A stretch of 64,000 nucleotides of DNA from Rhodomicrobium lacus (lineage in GTDB: Bacteria > Pseudomonadota > Alphaproteobacteria > Rhizobiales > Rhodomicrobiaceae). The DNA lies in NCBI RefSeq assembly GCF_003992725.1, contig NZ_RZNF01000002.1, positions 744,001 to 808,000 of the forward strand. The letters are read 5' to 3'. The translations under genes and the position numbers were made by a program. The notes beneath the pieces were generated by a model. It was given only the letters and a program-made list of their open reading frames with translations, made no database searches and had not been told where the DNA came from. Positions 1 through 7,979 of the stretch are shown here, piece after piece (the stretch's first letter is position 1; every line of letters starts with the position of its first letter).

Positions 1-1
1 C

Positions 2-484
2 GCGCGCGCCGACGTGATGGGCTATTCGATGGGCGCGCGGATAGCGGCTTTCCTCGCCCTGGCTCATCCCGAACGTGTGAGGCGAGCGATCTTCGCGGGG
101 CTCGGCGCGAACATGATCCACGGCGTCGGCGATCCCGAACCCATCGCGGAAGCGCTGTTGGCCGACGATCCGGCGGCCGTGGACGACGCGAACGCGCGCG
201 GCTTCCGCAGCTTTGCGGACAACACGAAAAGCGACCGGCGCGCGCTCGCCGCTTGCATCAAGGCTTCGCGCGACCGCATCCCCGGCGAAGACCTGGCGAG
301 GCTGACAATGCCGGTCCTCGTCGCGGTCGGCACCGTGGACGCCATCGCAGGACCGGCGCAACCGCTCGCGGAGGCGATCCCCGGCGCGCGTGCGCTCGAT
401 ATTCCGGGCCGAGATCATATGAAGGCTGTCGGCGACCGCGTGTTCAAGGACGGTGTGCTGGCCTTCCTGCGGGAGAAGCCATGA
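2..484 (+). CDS. alpha/beta hydrolase, C-terminal part (start outside window)
   Basis: The frame is open from the left edge, so the N-terminus is missing. About 160 residues are visible. They begin almost at once with the nucleophile elbow GYSMGAR (G-x-S-x-G), followed by a cap-like stretch, a late strand with the acid (VAVGTVDAIAG) and the histidine in GRDHMKAV. This is the Ser-Asp-His order of the alpha/beta hydrolase fold. The fold assignment is firm; substrate and reaction cannot be told. No signal peptide can be judged. It ends about 100 bp before cysE, which has its own promoter, so the two need not be co-transcribed. Confidence 0.8.
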   Translation, partial: ARADVMGYSMGARIAAFLALAHPERVRRAIFAGLGANMIHGVGDPEPIAEALLADDPAAVDDANARGFRSFADNTKSDRRALAACIKASRDRIPGEDLARLTMPVLVAVGTVDAIAGPAQPLAEAIPGARALDIPGRDHMKAVGDRVFKDGVLAFLREKP

Positions 485-519
485 TTATTTTCCGAGCAAT
501 GTGCATGGCTGGCAAAACT

Positions 520-548
520 TTGCACAGCTTCGCGCTATCGGTTAAACT
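520..548 (+). promoter_or_regulatory. predicted sigma-70 promoter for cysE
   Basis: TTGCAC at 520-525 and TAAACT at 543-548 are separated by 17 bp, a good sigma-70-type arrangement 35 bp upstream of the cysE start codon. Prediction from sequence only. Confidence 0.45.
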
Positions 549-582
549 CGCGCCAAACGTCCGCTAAGGGGCATACCGCATC

Positions 583-1446
583 ATGTTGAAGACGCATCGC
601 CAGAGCACGGTCGCGGGCGTAGCTGCATGCGATCCAATCTGGGAACAGATCCGCGCCGAAGCGCATGACATCACGCGCCGGGAACCGGAATTGACCGCGT
701 TCATCTATTCGAACGTTCTCAATCAGCGTTCCCTCGAACAGGCCGTGTGTCAGAGACTGGCGCAGCGTCTCGGCCACGAGGACGTCGACGCCGACCTCAT
801 CCGGCAGACCTTCACGGGCGTGGTCGAGAATCGTCCCGAACTTCTGGCGGCCTTTCGCGCGGACCTCGCAGCCGTCTTCGACCGCGATCCCGCTTGCAAC
901 CGCCTCATCGACCCGCTGCTTTACTTCAAGGGCTTTCATGCGCTCCAGACGCAACGCTTCGCGCACATCCTGTGGCATCAGGGGCGCGTAGACTTCGCGA
1001 TGTATCTGCAAAGCCAGTCGTCGCGCACTTTCGGCATCGACATCCACCCAGCCGCGAAAATCGGGCGTGGCATCATGTTCGACCACGGGACCGGAATAGT
1101 CATCGGCGAAACCGCGGAGGTCGGCGACAATACCTCGCTTCTGCATGCGGTGACACTTGGCGGCAGCGGCAAGGAAACGGGCGATCGACATCCGAAGATC
1201 GGGCGCGGCGTGATGATCGGCGCGGGCTCGAAGATCCTTGGCAACATTCATGTCGGCGACTGCGCGCGCATCGCGGCCGGCAGCGTCGTGCTCAAGGACG
1301 TGCCGCCGAAAACGACTGTTGCGGGAGTGCCTGCGAGAGTGGTAGGCGAAGCGGGCTGCGCGCAGCCATCCAGAATGATGGATCAAGCGCTGAACGGAGA
1401 TTGCGGCTGCTTCGATGAAAGCGCCGAACAGACAGGCACACCATGA
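583..1446 (+). CDS. cysE: serine O-acetyltransferase
   Basis: 287 aa. It transfers acetyl from acetyl-CoA to L-serine to give O-acetylserine, the carbon skeleton for cysteine synthesis, in the cytoplasm. The N-terminal helical domain (about residues 15-150, SATase type) is followed by a left-handed beta-helix of hexapeptide repeats. The catalytic pair lies at D153 and H168, spaced as D143/H158 of the E. coli enzyme; GETAEVGDNTSLLHAV and the GGSGKETGDRHP loop follow. The C-terminal tail is longer than the minimal family length and rich in G/C/E, the region that binds cysteine synthase and mediates cysteine feedback in relatives. Its stop overlaps the next start (ATGA), so it is translationally coupled to the DUF3126 gene. 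Confidence 0.95.
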   Translation: MLKTHRQSTVAGVAACDPIWEQIRAEAHDITRREPELTAFIYSNVLNQRSLEQAVCQRLAQRLGHEDVDADLIRQTFTGVVENRPELLAAFRADLAAVFDRDPACNRLIDPLLYFKGFHALQTQRFAHILWHQGRVDFAMYLQSQSSRTFGIDIHPAAKIGRGIMFDHGTGIVIGETAEVGDNTSLLHAVTLGGSGKETGDRHPKIGRGVMIGAGSKILGNIHVGDCARIAAGSVVLKDVPPKTTVAGVPARVVGEAGCAQPSRMMDQALNGDCGCFDESAEQTGTP

Positions 1447-1655
1447 CGCCCGCAGAAATCAAGGCCCTCGAAAAATACCTCAGGAAGACTTTCGGTCTGG
1501 AGGCCATCGAGGTCAAGAAACGCCAGAAGAAGCAGGATTCCGTCGAAGTGTTCGTGAAGGAGGAGTTCATCGGCGTCATCTACAAGGACGATGAAGACGA
1601 TGAAGTCAGCTATCAATTCCAGATGGCGATCCTCGAAGACGATCTGAAAGAGTAG
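1443..1655 (+). CDS. DUF3126 family protein
   Basis: 70 aa, acidic and basic in blocks (many K in residues 8-32, an acidic run DDEDDE near residue 50). The start ATG overlaps the cysE stop by 4 nt. It matches the small DUF3126 family found downstream of cysE in alphaproteobacteria; function unknown. No signal peptide or membrane segment. The tight coupling to cysE suggests a role around sulfur or cysteine metabolism, which is inference from position only. Confidence 0.85.
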   Translation: MTPAEIKALEKYLRKTFGLEAIEVKKRQKKQDSVEVFVKEEFIGVIYKDDEDDEVSYQFQMAILEDDLKE

Positions 1656-1666
1656 GAAGGCGCGCC

Positions 1667-2200
1667 ATGGCGATCTACGCCCTCGACGGTATTTCTCCCG
1701 AGTTGCCGCCCGAGGGCGATTTCTGGATCGCGCCGACAGCCGTGCTTGTCGGCAGGGTTCTCCTTGGCCGCGAGGCTTCGGTGTGGTTCGGATCTGTTCT
1801 GCGCGGCGACAACGATCCCATCGAGATCGGCGACGGCACGAATATTCAGGACATGACGATGATCCACACGGATCTCGGCGCGCCCGTGCGTGTCGGCCGG
1901 GGCTGCACCATCGGTCACCGTGTTACGCTTCATGGTTGTACGGTCGGCGACAACTGCCTCATCGGTATGGGCGCGACAATCCTCAATCACGCCGTGATCG
2001 GCGACAACTGCCTTATAGGCGCCGGCGCGCTCATCACAGAGGGCAAGCAGATTCCGGCGGGCTCCGTCGTGCTCGGGGCTCCCGGCAAGATCGCCCGGGA
2101 GGTCACAGCATCGGAGATCGAGGGGTTTCAACGGTCGGCTGCCGGGTATAGGGCCAATGCGCGCCGCTTTCGCGCGGGGCTCGTGTCGACCAGCGTTTGA
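1667..2200 (+). CDS. gamma-carbonic anhydrase-like hexapeptide protein
   Basis: 177 aa left-handed beta-helix protein of the gamma carbonic anhydrase / YrdA group. Hexapeptide repeats run from about residue 20 to 130, with the metal-binding histidines in MIHTD, TIGHRVTLHG and ILNHAVIG. Proteins of this group bind zinc as trimers; some hydrate CO2, many have unproven activity. It starts 11 bp after the DUF3126 gene with a GAAGG ribosome-binding site, so cysE, DUF3126 and this gene probably form one operon, ended by the hairpin at 2253-2286. Confidence 0.88.
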   Translation: MAIYALDGISPELPPEGDFWIAPTAVLVGRVLLGREASVWFGSVLRGDNDPIEIGDGTNIQDMTMIHTDLGAPVRVGRGCTIGHRVTLHGCTVGDNCLIGMGATILNHAVIGDNCLIGAGALITEGKQIPAGSVVLGAPGKIAREVTASEIEGFQRSAAGYRANARRFRAGLVSTSV

Positions 2201-2618
2201 TCGTCGAGATCGCCAGAGCGGTGGCGCAGCGCCGACCCAAAGTAAAAAAATAGGCCGGTGCCTTGGCGTTAAGACACCGGCCTTTTCCTTTGACGACGGC
2301 GGGGACGGGACCTGGGGGGCAAGGATGCCGTCGTCATCGGTTCGCGTGAATAACCCGCGCGCGGCTTCAGGGTTCCGGTCACATTCGAGATAATTCGCGC
2401 CCGGCGCTCGAATGCGGGAAGCTCGTCATTGCGACCGGCTCCGCTGGGGCGAGATTTTGCGCGGCAAAGCCCTCGAAAACCCTTTGAAACGAGTGCGCGG
2501 TCGGCATCTGCTTGCGCGTTTCCCGCTTCGCGCGCATCATGAGAGTTGCCCGAAACGCAAAAATGCGGCGGGCACCGCGGCATCAAACTCGCCGCGACCG
2601 TATTCTGGGAGGAATACC
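2201..2618. other. intergenic region before the CBS gene
   Basis: About 420 bp. Apart from the terminator at 2253-2286 and the strong ribosome-binding site (GGGAGGA, 2607-2613) of the CBS gene I see no gene, repeat or clear promoter. Confidence 0.5.
2253..2286 (+). terminator. rho-independent terminator of the cysE operon
   Basis: Stem GGCCGGTG / CACCGGCC, extended by CTT/AAG across one mismatch, with a short loop and followed by TTTT. It is placed 53 bp after the gamma-carbonic anhydrase stop. Confidence 0.85.
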
Positions 2619-3050
2619 ATGAGCGTTGCAGGAATTCTCAAAGGCAAGGGCCGCACCGTCCTCAGCGTGCTGCCGAATCGAACGGTTTTCGAGGTCGTTC
2701 GTCTGCTTCACGCCAACCGGATCGGCGCCGTCGTCGTGGTTGACGAACAGCATCGCGTGCTCGGCATCGTGTCGGAACGGGACATCGTGCGCATTCTCGC
2801 GGAGCGCGGACCGGCCTCGCTCGATGAAACGGTGGCCGATCACATGACGCGCCCCGTCTCCACCTGCTCCGAGCATCACAGCATCGACTGGGTGATGGAG
2901 GAGATGACACAGCATCGCTTCCGGCATGTCCCCGTCACGGAGAAGGAGCGGCTCGTCGGCATCGTCTCCATCGGCGACGTGGTGAAGGCGAAGCTTGAGG
3001 TGGCGGAAGCAGAGGCGGCGCAGATGCGGCAGTATTTTGCCGCCAGTTGA
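2619..3050 (+). CDS. tandem CBS-domain protein
   Basis: 143 aa consisting of two CBS modules (about residues 10-65 and 75-135) and a short helical tail. The first ends in GIVSERDIVRIL and the second in GIVSIGDVVKAKL, the usual CBS signature. Stand-alone CBS pairs bind adenine nucleotides and act as energy sensors; the partner here is unknown. The ATG at 2619 is chosen over an upstream in-frame start because GGGAGGA lies 5 nt before it and homology begins there. Monocistronic, facing the convergent patatin gene 83 bp away. Confidence 0.9.
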   Translation: MSVAGILKGKGRTVLSVLPNRTVFEVVRLLHANRIGAVVVVDEQHRVLGIVSERDIVRILAERGPASLDETVADHMTRPVSTCSEHHSIDWVMEEMTQHRFRHVPVTEKERLVGIVSIGDVVKAKLEVAEAEAAQMRQYFAAS

Positions 3051-3133
3051 GCAACGAGCCAAGACGACGGAAGCTAAGGGCGCGGGCATCTGGGACGCCA
3101 AAGGCGAGCGCCTTTGGCGACGCCTGGAAAGCC

Positions 3134-4084
3134 TCAGGCGCTGAGGCTCGGTCGATCCACGCCCTCACGCCGGAGCGACGCGAGATAGCGCTGCGCCGCG
3201 AGACGCCCCTGCTCGATGGCAAGTTCCGCCTTGTGAAAGTCGAACAGCCCGATCCCGTCGAGATGAACCTGAATGGTGGCGTCGGGCGGATCGCCAGCCA
3301 GCCTTGAGCGCGCAATGCGGTTCTGCGTGATGTTGAACGCTTCGAGCACGACGCGCGGAATGCCGGGCGAAGCGTCGCGGTCACGGTCGCGCTTTCGCCC
3401 GCCCCCGCCCCACACCTGCCGCCGCACAAGCGCGAAACGACTTTTCTTCACGCGCTCATCGACGTCGGTGCGTTCCGCCCGCTGGTCGAAAGACGCCTCC
3501 GCCTCGATCGGGAAAAGCGTGTTGCGGACATAATGGCCGGAATGAAGCGTCACCGCGATCACGAAGTTTGCGCCCATCGCGCGCGCCGCCGTCACGGGGA
3601 CCGGATTGACGAGCGCGCCGTCCATGAGCCAGCGCCCGCCGATGCGAACAGGCTTGAAGATGCCCGGCAGCGCGTAGGACGCGCGAAGCGCCGCCGCGAG
3701 CGACCCCTTCGTGAGCCACACTTCCTGCCCTGTGCCGAGTTCGGTTGCGATGGCGGCGAATTTCTTCGGCAGCTCCTCGATGTGAAGATCGCCGATATGC
3801 GAAGCGAGCGTCTTTTCCAGCCGCTTGCCGGACACGAGGCTCGAACCCGCGAGATTGACGTCGAGATAGCGGATCAGCTTGCGCATCGTCATCTCGCGCG
3901 CGAAACTTTTCAGGTCGGCGAGCTGTCCCGCCGCGTAATACCCTCCCGCGACCGCGCCGATGGATGTGCCCGCAACAATGTCCGGCTCGAACCCGGCTTC
4001 GATCAGCACATCGAGCACGCCGATATGGGCAAGCCCGCGCGCCGCGCCACCTCCGAGAGCAAGTCCGACCTGCGCCTTTCTCAT
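3134..4084 (-). CDS. patatin-like phospholipase (RssA type)
   Basis: 316 aa. Patatin fold acyl hydrolase with a Ser-Asp dyad: oxyanion loop GGGAARGLAHIG at residues 11-22, G-T-S-I-G with nucleophile S41, and the catalytic aspartate D155 in MDGALVNPVP. This is the layout of bacterial RssA/YchK proteins that act on lipid acyl esters. No signal peptide, so it is presumably cytosolic or membrane-associated. The C-terminal third (from about residue 200) is charged and low complexity (GGGGRKRDRDRD) and is less conserved in the family. Substrate not known. Confidence 0.9.
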   Translation of the reverse strand: MRKAQVGLALGGGAARGLAHIGVLDVLIEAGFEPDIVAGTSIGAVAGGYYAAGQLADLKSFAREMTMRKLIRYLDVNLAGSSLVSGKRLEKTLASHIGDLHIEELPKKFAAIATELGTGQEVWLTKGSLAAALRASYALPGIFKPVRIGGRWLMDGALVNPVPVTAARAMGANFVIAVTLHSGHYVRNTLFPIEAEASFDQRAERTDVDERVKKSRFALVRRQVWGGGGRKRDRDRDASPGIPRVVLEAFNITQNRIARSRLAGDPPDATIQVHLDGIGLFDFHKAELAIEQGRLAAQRYLASLRREGVDRPSLSA

Positions 4085-4275
4085 GCCCTGTCCCGCTTGT
4101 GAATCGCCACCTCTAGGGATGAGGAACGGGATTTAAGGAGCAAGTGCGACGTTCTGACGACAGTCGTGTGGTTCGCTGGTCGGTGGCTCGACATTGGTCC
4201 TTCATTTCGACCGGTGTCTCCGCACTGTAACCGATCCTGCGATAGAAACGGGTTAAACCTTTTTTTCGCAGCGGC

Positions 4276-4698
4276 TTATCTTGTAACGAATTCGAGAGCG
4301 ACACGGTCGGCGTCAGCCTCGACGCGCCGATAAAAGCACGAGTGGCGGCCCGTATGACACGCGGCTTCGCCCTGAAGCTCGACCTTCACCCAAAGCACAT
4401 CCTGGTCGCAGTCGGTCAGAAGCTCGCGGACGCGAAGCACGTTTCCGCTCGTCTCGCCCTTTTTCCAGAGCGACTTTCGCGAGCGGCTGTAGAAATGCGC
4501 CTCGCCGGTCTCGATGGTGAGCCGCAGCGCCTCCGCGTTCATGAAGGCGAACATGAGAACGCCGCCGCTTTCCGCGTCGGTCACTATGGCCCCGATCAGG
4601 CCGTGCTCGTCGAAACGCGGCGTGAAGGCGGTGCCTTCCTCAAGCTCAGCCTTGCTGGCAGAGGGGGCGGCGAATGAAAGATTGCTGTCGGGGCTCAT
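4276..4698 (-). CDS. hisI: phosphoribosyl-AMP cyclohydrolase
   Basis: 140 aa from the ATG at 4698; a GTG at 4710 overlapping the folE stop is an alternative. The enzyme opens the adenine ring of PR-AMP in the third step of histidine synthesis. Metal-binding residues are visible: D96-C97-D98-x-D100 for magnesium and zinc, and C114/C121 in CHTGRHSC. It is the single-domain HisI form without a fused HisE. It lies directly behind folE with overlapping or nearly overlapping ends, so both are probably on one transcript although their pathways differ. Confidence 0.95.
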   Translation of the reverse strand: MSPDSNLSFAAPSASKAELEEGTAFTPRFDEHGLIGAIVTDAESGGVLMFAFMNAEALRLTIETGEAHFYSRSRKSLWKKGETSGNVLRVRELLTDCDQDVLWVKVELQGEAACHTGRHSCFYRRVEADADRVALEFVTR

Positions 4699-4706
4699 TT
4701 TTCTTC

Positions 4707-5369
4707 TCACCTGCCGGTCAATACGCGCGCGCCGTTCACAAGCTGCAGGAAGCGTTCGCGCTCGGCCTTGTCTTCACTGAAAATGCCCGTGAACCGCGTT
4801 GTGATGGTCGTCGTGCCCTTCTTGTGAACGCCGCGCATCGTCATGCATTGATGCAGCGCGTCCATCATCACGGCGACGCCCTTCGGCTTCAACGTCTCCT
4901 GAATGCAATCGGCGATCTGCGCCGTCATCGTTTCCTGCGTTTGAAGACGCTTTGCATACAGGTCGACCACACGCGCCAGCTTCGAAATGCCGACGATGCG
5001 CCGGTCGGGAATGTAGGCGACATGCGCAACGCCGATGATCGGCACCATGTGATGCTCGCAATGGGACGCAAAATCGATGTCGCGCAGCATGACGATATCG
5101 TCGTAGCCCTGCACGTCCTCGAAGGTGCGCGACAGCTCACCCACCGGGTCGCCGTCATAGCCCCAGAAATATTCGGCATAGGAATCGACCACGCGCTTCG
5201 GCGTATCCAGCAGCCCTTCTCGGGACGGATCGTCGCCCGTCCATGCGAGGAGCGTGCGAACGGCGGCTTCGGCTTCCTCGCGCGACGGCCGATTTGCGCC
5301 ACCCGCCGCACGCGAGCCGCTTTGCGGTTCCCGCGTTGGCGGTACCGGCGCTGACGCATTTCTTTCCAT
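4707..5369 (-). CDS. folE: GTP cyclohydrolase I
   Basis: 220 aa. It converts GTP to 7,8-dihydroneopterin triphosphate, the first step of tetrahydrofolate synthesis. Visible signatures are the zinc site CEHHMVP, the HQCMTMRGV motif with the second zinc cysteine, and [10 protein letters not shown] near the N-terminus. The start at 5369 is preferred because AGAGG lies 8 nt upstream; an open frame continues to 5444 but adds a non-conserved stretch. The first 35 residues are a low-complexity leader before the conserved domain. Upstream gene of a folE-hisI pair, divergent from the IscU-like gene. Confidence 0.95.
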   Translation of the reverse strand: MERNASAPVPPTREPQSGSRAAGGANRPSREEAEAAVRTLLAWTGDDPSREGLLDTPKRVVDSYAEYFWGYDGDPVGELSRTFEDVQGYDDIVMLRDIDFASHCEHHMVPIIGVAHVAYIPDRRIVGISKLARVVDLYAKRLQTQETMTAQIADCIQETLKPKGVAVMMDALHQCMTMRGVHKKGTTTITTRFTGIFSEDKAERERFLQLVNGARVLTGR

Positions 5370-5561
5370 GAAGCGAACCTCTGCGCGGGGCGCGCACGTG
5401 AAAACGCGGCCCCGCATGATCGATGAAAACGGACGAAGAACCACTCACGGCGGCGGCGATTGCATACGTCGCGTCAAAACAGCATATAATCGTAACGGAG
5501 AGGGCGGCAAGCCCGCAAGGCCGCGCTTCAGGCGCGCGGGCATGCCATTTTCAGGATACCG

Positions 5562-6008
5562 ATGACCAATCTGGAAGACATCTACACCGGAAAAGTGCTT
5601 GAGCTTTCGGCGAACATGCCGCGCGCCGGGCGTCTCGAACACCCCGATGCCACGGCATCGGCGCACTCGAAACTCTGCGGCTCGCGCATCACGGTCGACC
5701 TCACGATGGACGGCGACCGCGTGACGGATTACGCGCAGGACGTGCGCGCCTGCCTTCTCGGCCAAACCTCGGCCGCGGTCATGGGCGCGAACATCGTCGG
5801 CTCGACGGCAGCGGAGCTTCGCGCGGTGGGAGCGCAGATGCGGCGCATGCTGAGACAAGGCGGCGAACCGCCATCAGGGCGCTGGGCGGACCTCGCCATC
5901 CTCGAAATGGTGCGCGATTACAAGGCGCGCCACGCGTCCACGCTGCTCGTGTTCGACGCGGTGGAAGACGCTATCGCCGCGGTCGAGGCAAAGCGCGGCA
6001 AGGTTTGA
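5562..6008 (+). CDS. IscU/NifU-like scaffold family protein lacking the third cysteine
   Basis: 148 aa. The N-terminal NifU fold is recognisable: LYTGKVLELS-like opening (residues 7-16), SKLCGSRITVDL with C39 and the VRACLLGQTSAAVMG segment with C64. Classical IscU/SufU scaffolds have a third ligand cysteine near residue 126 (R-x-K-C); here the matching place reads RHAST, a serine. Alphaproteobacteria often carry this short divergent form beside folE. Whether it still assembles Fe-S clusters is uncertain. It stands alone, with no iscS, iscA or hscA nearby. Confidence 0.8.
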   Translation: MTNLEDIYTGKVLELSANMPRAGRLEHPDATASAHSKLCGSRITVDLTMDGDRVTDYAQDVRACLLGQTSAAVMGANIVGSTAAELRAVGAQMRRMLRQGGEPPSGRWADLAILEMVRDYKARHASTLLVFDAVEDAIAAVEAKRGKV

Positions 6009-6225
6009 GACGTTTTAAATTCGAGGGTCGACCCACTTATATTTTTCAGGCGCGCGTCGTTCGCCGCGAAAATTTCCGCACCCATCCGCACGTCATGGCA
6101 TCAAAAGTTATCGCATCAAAAACGGCACCGTGAACCCGTGAAACAATACTTGTGTTCGGGCGTCTTCTGACGAACTCTATTGTCCTCTCCAGGCGAGAGA
6201 TCCATTTGCGGGAGGCTTGATTGCG

Positions 6226-7872
6226 GTGGCCGGAACGAAGCTGCTCCTTATGCTTGGCGGTTATGTCGCCATGCTCCTCTGGGGTCTGCATATGGTGCAA
6301 ACCGGCGTCTCGCGCGGCTTCGGCGGGACGCTTCGCCACCTTCTGAGAACAGCGCTCGATACAAGGTGGAAGGCGTTCCTCTGCGGCACAGCCGTTACGG
6401 CTCTTCTGCAAAGCAGCACGGCAACCGCCTTCATGCTGGCCGGCTTTCTCAGCGCCGGTTACGTCGATCTGCCCCTCGCGCTGGCCGCGATCCTCGGCGC
6501 GAATGTCGGCACGACGCTGATCGTGCAGCTTCTCACTTTCGACATTTCGGCGGTCATTCCCGTGCTGTTGCTCGGCGGCCTCGTCGCCTTCAAGCGCGCC
6601 GGCCTGTCGCGAACACGCGACATGGGGCGGATAGCGATCGGCCTCGGGCTCATGCTGCTTTCGCTGCGGCTCATCGCGGAGGCGCTTCACCCTGTCGAGC
6701 AAGCGGAACCGCTGCGCGTCCTGTTCTCGTCGCTCGCGAGCGATCCCGTGCTTACGTTCCTGATCGGCGCCGCATTGACATGGGCTGCGCACTCAAGTGT
6801 AGCCAGCGTACTGTTCGTGATGTCCCTTGCCGCAACATCCGTGCTGCCCATGTCCGCCGCCCTTGCCTTCGTGCTCGGCGCGAATTTCGGCAACACGATC
6901 CCGCAGCTTATTGCAACGTCGGGCGATCCGGCCTCGCGACAGCTCGCGCTCGGAAATGTCCTCGTGCGGAGCCTCGGCTGCGTTGCCGCCCTGCCCTTTC
7001 TTCCCGGCATCGCGGTTTGGCTCGATGGCAATCTCGGCGTCCCGGCCGAGGAAGTTGCGGCTTTCCACATGCTCTTCAACGTGGCTGTCGCAATCCTGTT
7101 TCTTCCGCTGACAACCCCTCTCGCGGCTCTCTGCAAACGGCTTTCTCCCAAGGTGCCCGCGAAAAAGGCGGGCGCGCCGCTTTACATCTCGCTGTCCACC
7201 CCGCCCGCCCTGTCGAGCATCGCGCTGGCCGACGCCGCGCGCGAAACGCTCCGCATGGCAGATACGGTCGAACTGATGTTGCGCAATCTCAAGCTTGCGA
7301 TCGGCATGAACGACCGCAAGCTTCTGGCCGAGATCGAGACGCTCGACGACACCGTCGATGCGCTTCACAACGCCATCAAGCTCTATCTCATCGAGATCGG
7401 CAACGAGGAGGGGCTTGCGGACGAGGACCGGCGCCGCTGCTGGGAGATCCTCGACTTCGTGATCAATCTCGAACATGCGGGCGATATTCTCGACAAGAGC
7501 CTGCGCGAGATCGCGGCGAAGAAGATCAAGCACCGCCTCAGCTTCTCCGAGGAGGGGCAGGCCGAGATCGATGAAATGCTGGACAGGGTGATCGCCGACC
7601 TTCGCCTTGCGCTCGGCGTATTCATGAACGGCGACGAGCGCCGCGCGCGCGAACTGGTCGATGAAAAGGTCTATCTGCGCGACTTCGAGCGCCGCCTGAT
7701 CGAAAGCCACCTGAAACGCTTGCAGATCGGGCGGGCGGAAAGCCTCGAAACCTCAGCCCTGCACCTCGACATCGCGCGCGATCTGAAGCGCATCGCGTCG
7801 CATTTCGTGTCGGTCGCCTACCCGATCCTTGAGGAAAAGGGGGCGCTGCTGCGCACAAGGCTCATCAGCTAG
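6226..7872 (+). CDS. Na+/phosphate symporter family protein (NptA/YjbB type) with PhoU-like tail
   Basis: About 548 aa. The first 310 residues hold two inverted Na/Pi cotransporter repeats, each with a Q-S-S motif: ALLQSSTATAFMLAG and the counterpart AAHSSVASVLFVM, among eight or more membrane segments. The C-terminal 220 residues are soluble, helical and PhoU-like (repeated RELVDEKVYLRDFERR-type heptads). Such proteins move phosphate with sodium in the inner membrane. GTG 6226 sits 10 nt after GGGAGG; a TTG at 6217 is possible but lies only 1 nt after it. It is followed by pheT, not by other phosphate genes. Confidence 0.88.
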   Translation: MAGTKLLLMLGGYVAMLLWGLHMVQTGVSRGFGGTLRHLLRTALDTRWKAFLCGTAVTALLQSSTATAFMLAGFLSAGYVDLPLALAAILGANVGTTLIVQLLTFDISAVIPVLLLGGLVAFKRAGLSRTRDMGRIAIGLGLMLLSLRLIAEALHPVEQAEPLRVLFSSLASDPVLTFLIGAALTWAAHSSVASVLFVMSLAATSVLPMSAALAFVLGANFGNTIPQLIATSGDPASRQLALGNVLVRSLGCVAALPFLPGIAVWLDGNLGVPAEEVAAFHMLFNVAVAILFLPLTTPLAALCKRLSPKVPAKKAGAPLYISLSTPPALSSIALADAARETLRMADTVELMLRNLKLAIGMNDRKLLAEIETLDDTVDALHNAIKLYLIEIGNEEGLADEDRRRCWEILDFVINLEHAGDILDKSLREIAAKKIKHRLSFSEEGQAEIDEMLDRVIADLRLALGVFMNGDERRARELVDEKVYLRDFERRLIESHLKRLQIGRAESLETSALHLDIARDLKRIASHFVSVAYPILEEKGALLRTRLIS

Positions 7873-7979
7873 GCAGTGTACGAAGCGCCTGCCCTGTTGC
7901 ATGCGCGGCTGGAACGTGGGAAAGCTTTCGCAAAATTCCCGCGCAGATCCAACGGCACGCACTTCCAGGCACGCTCCCC

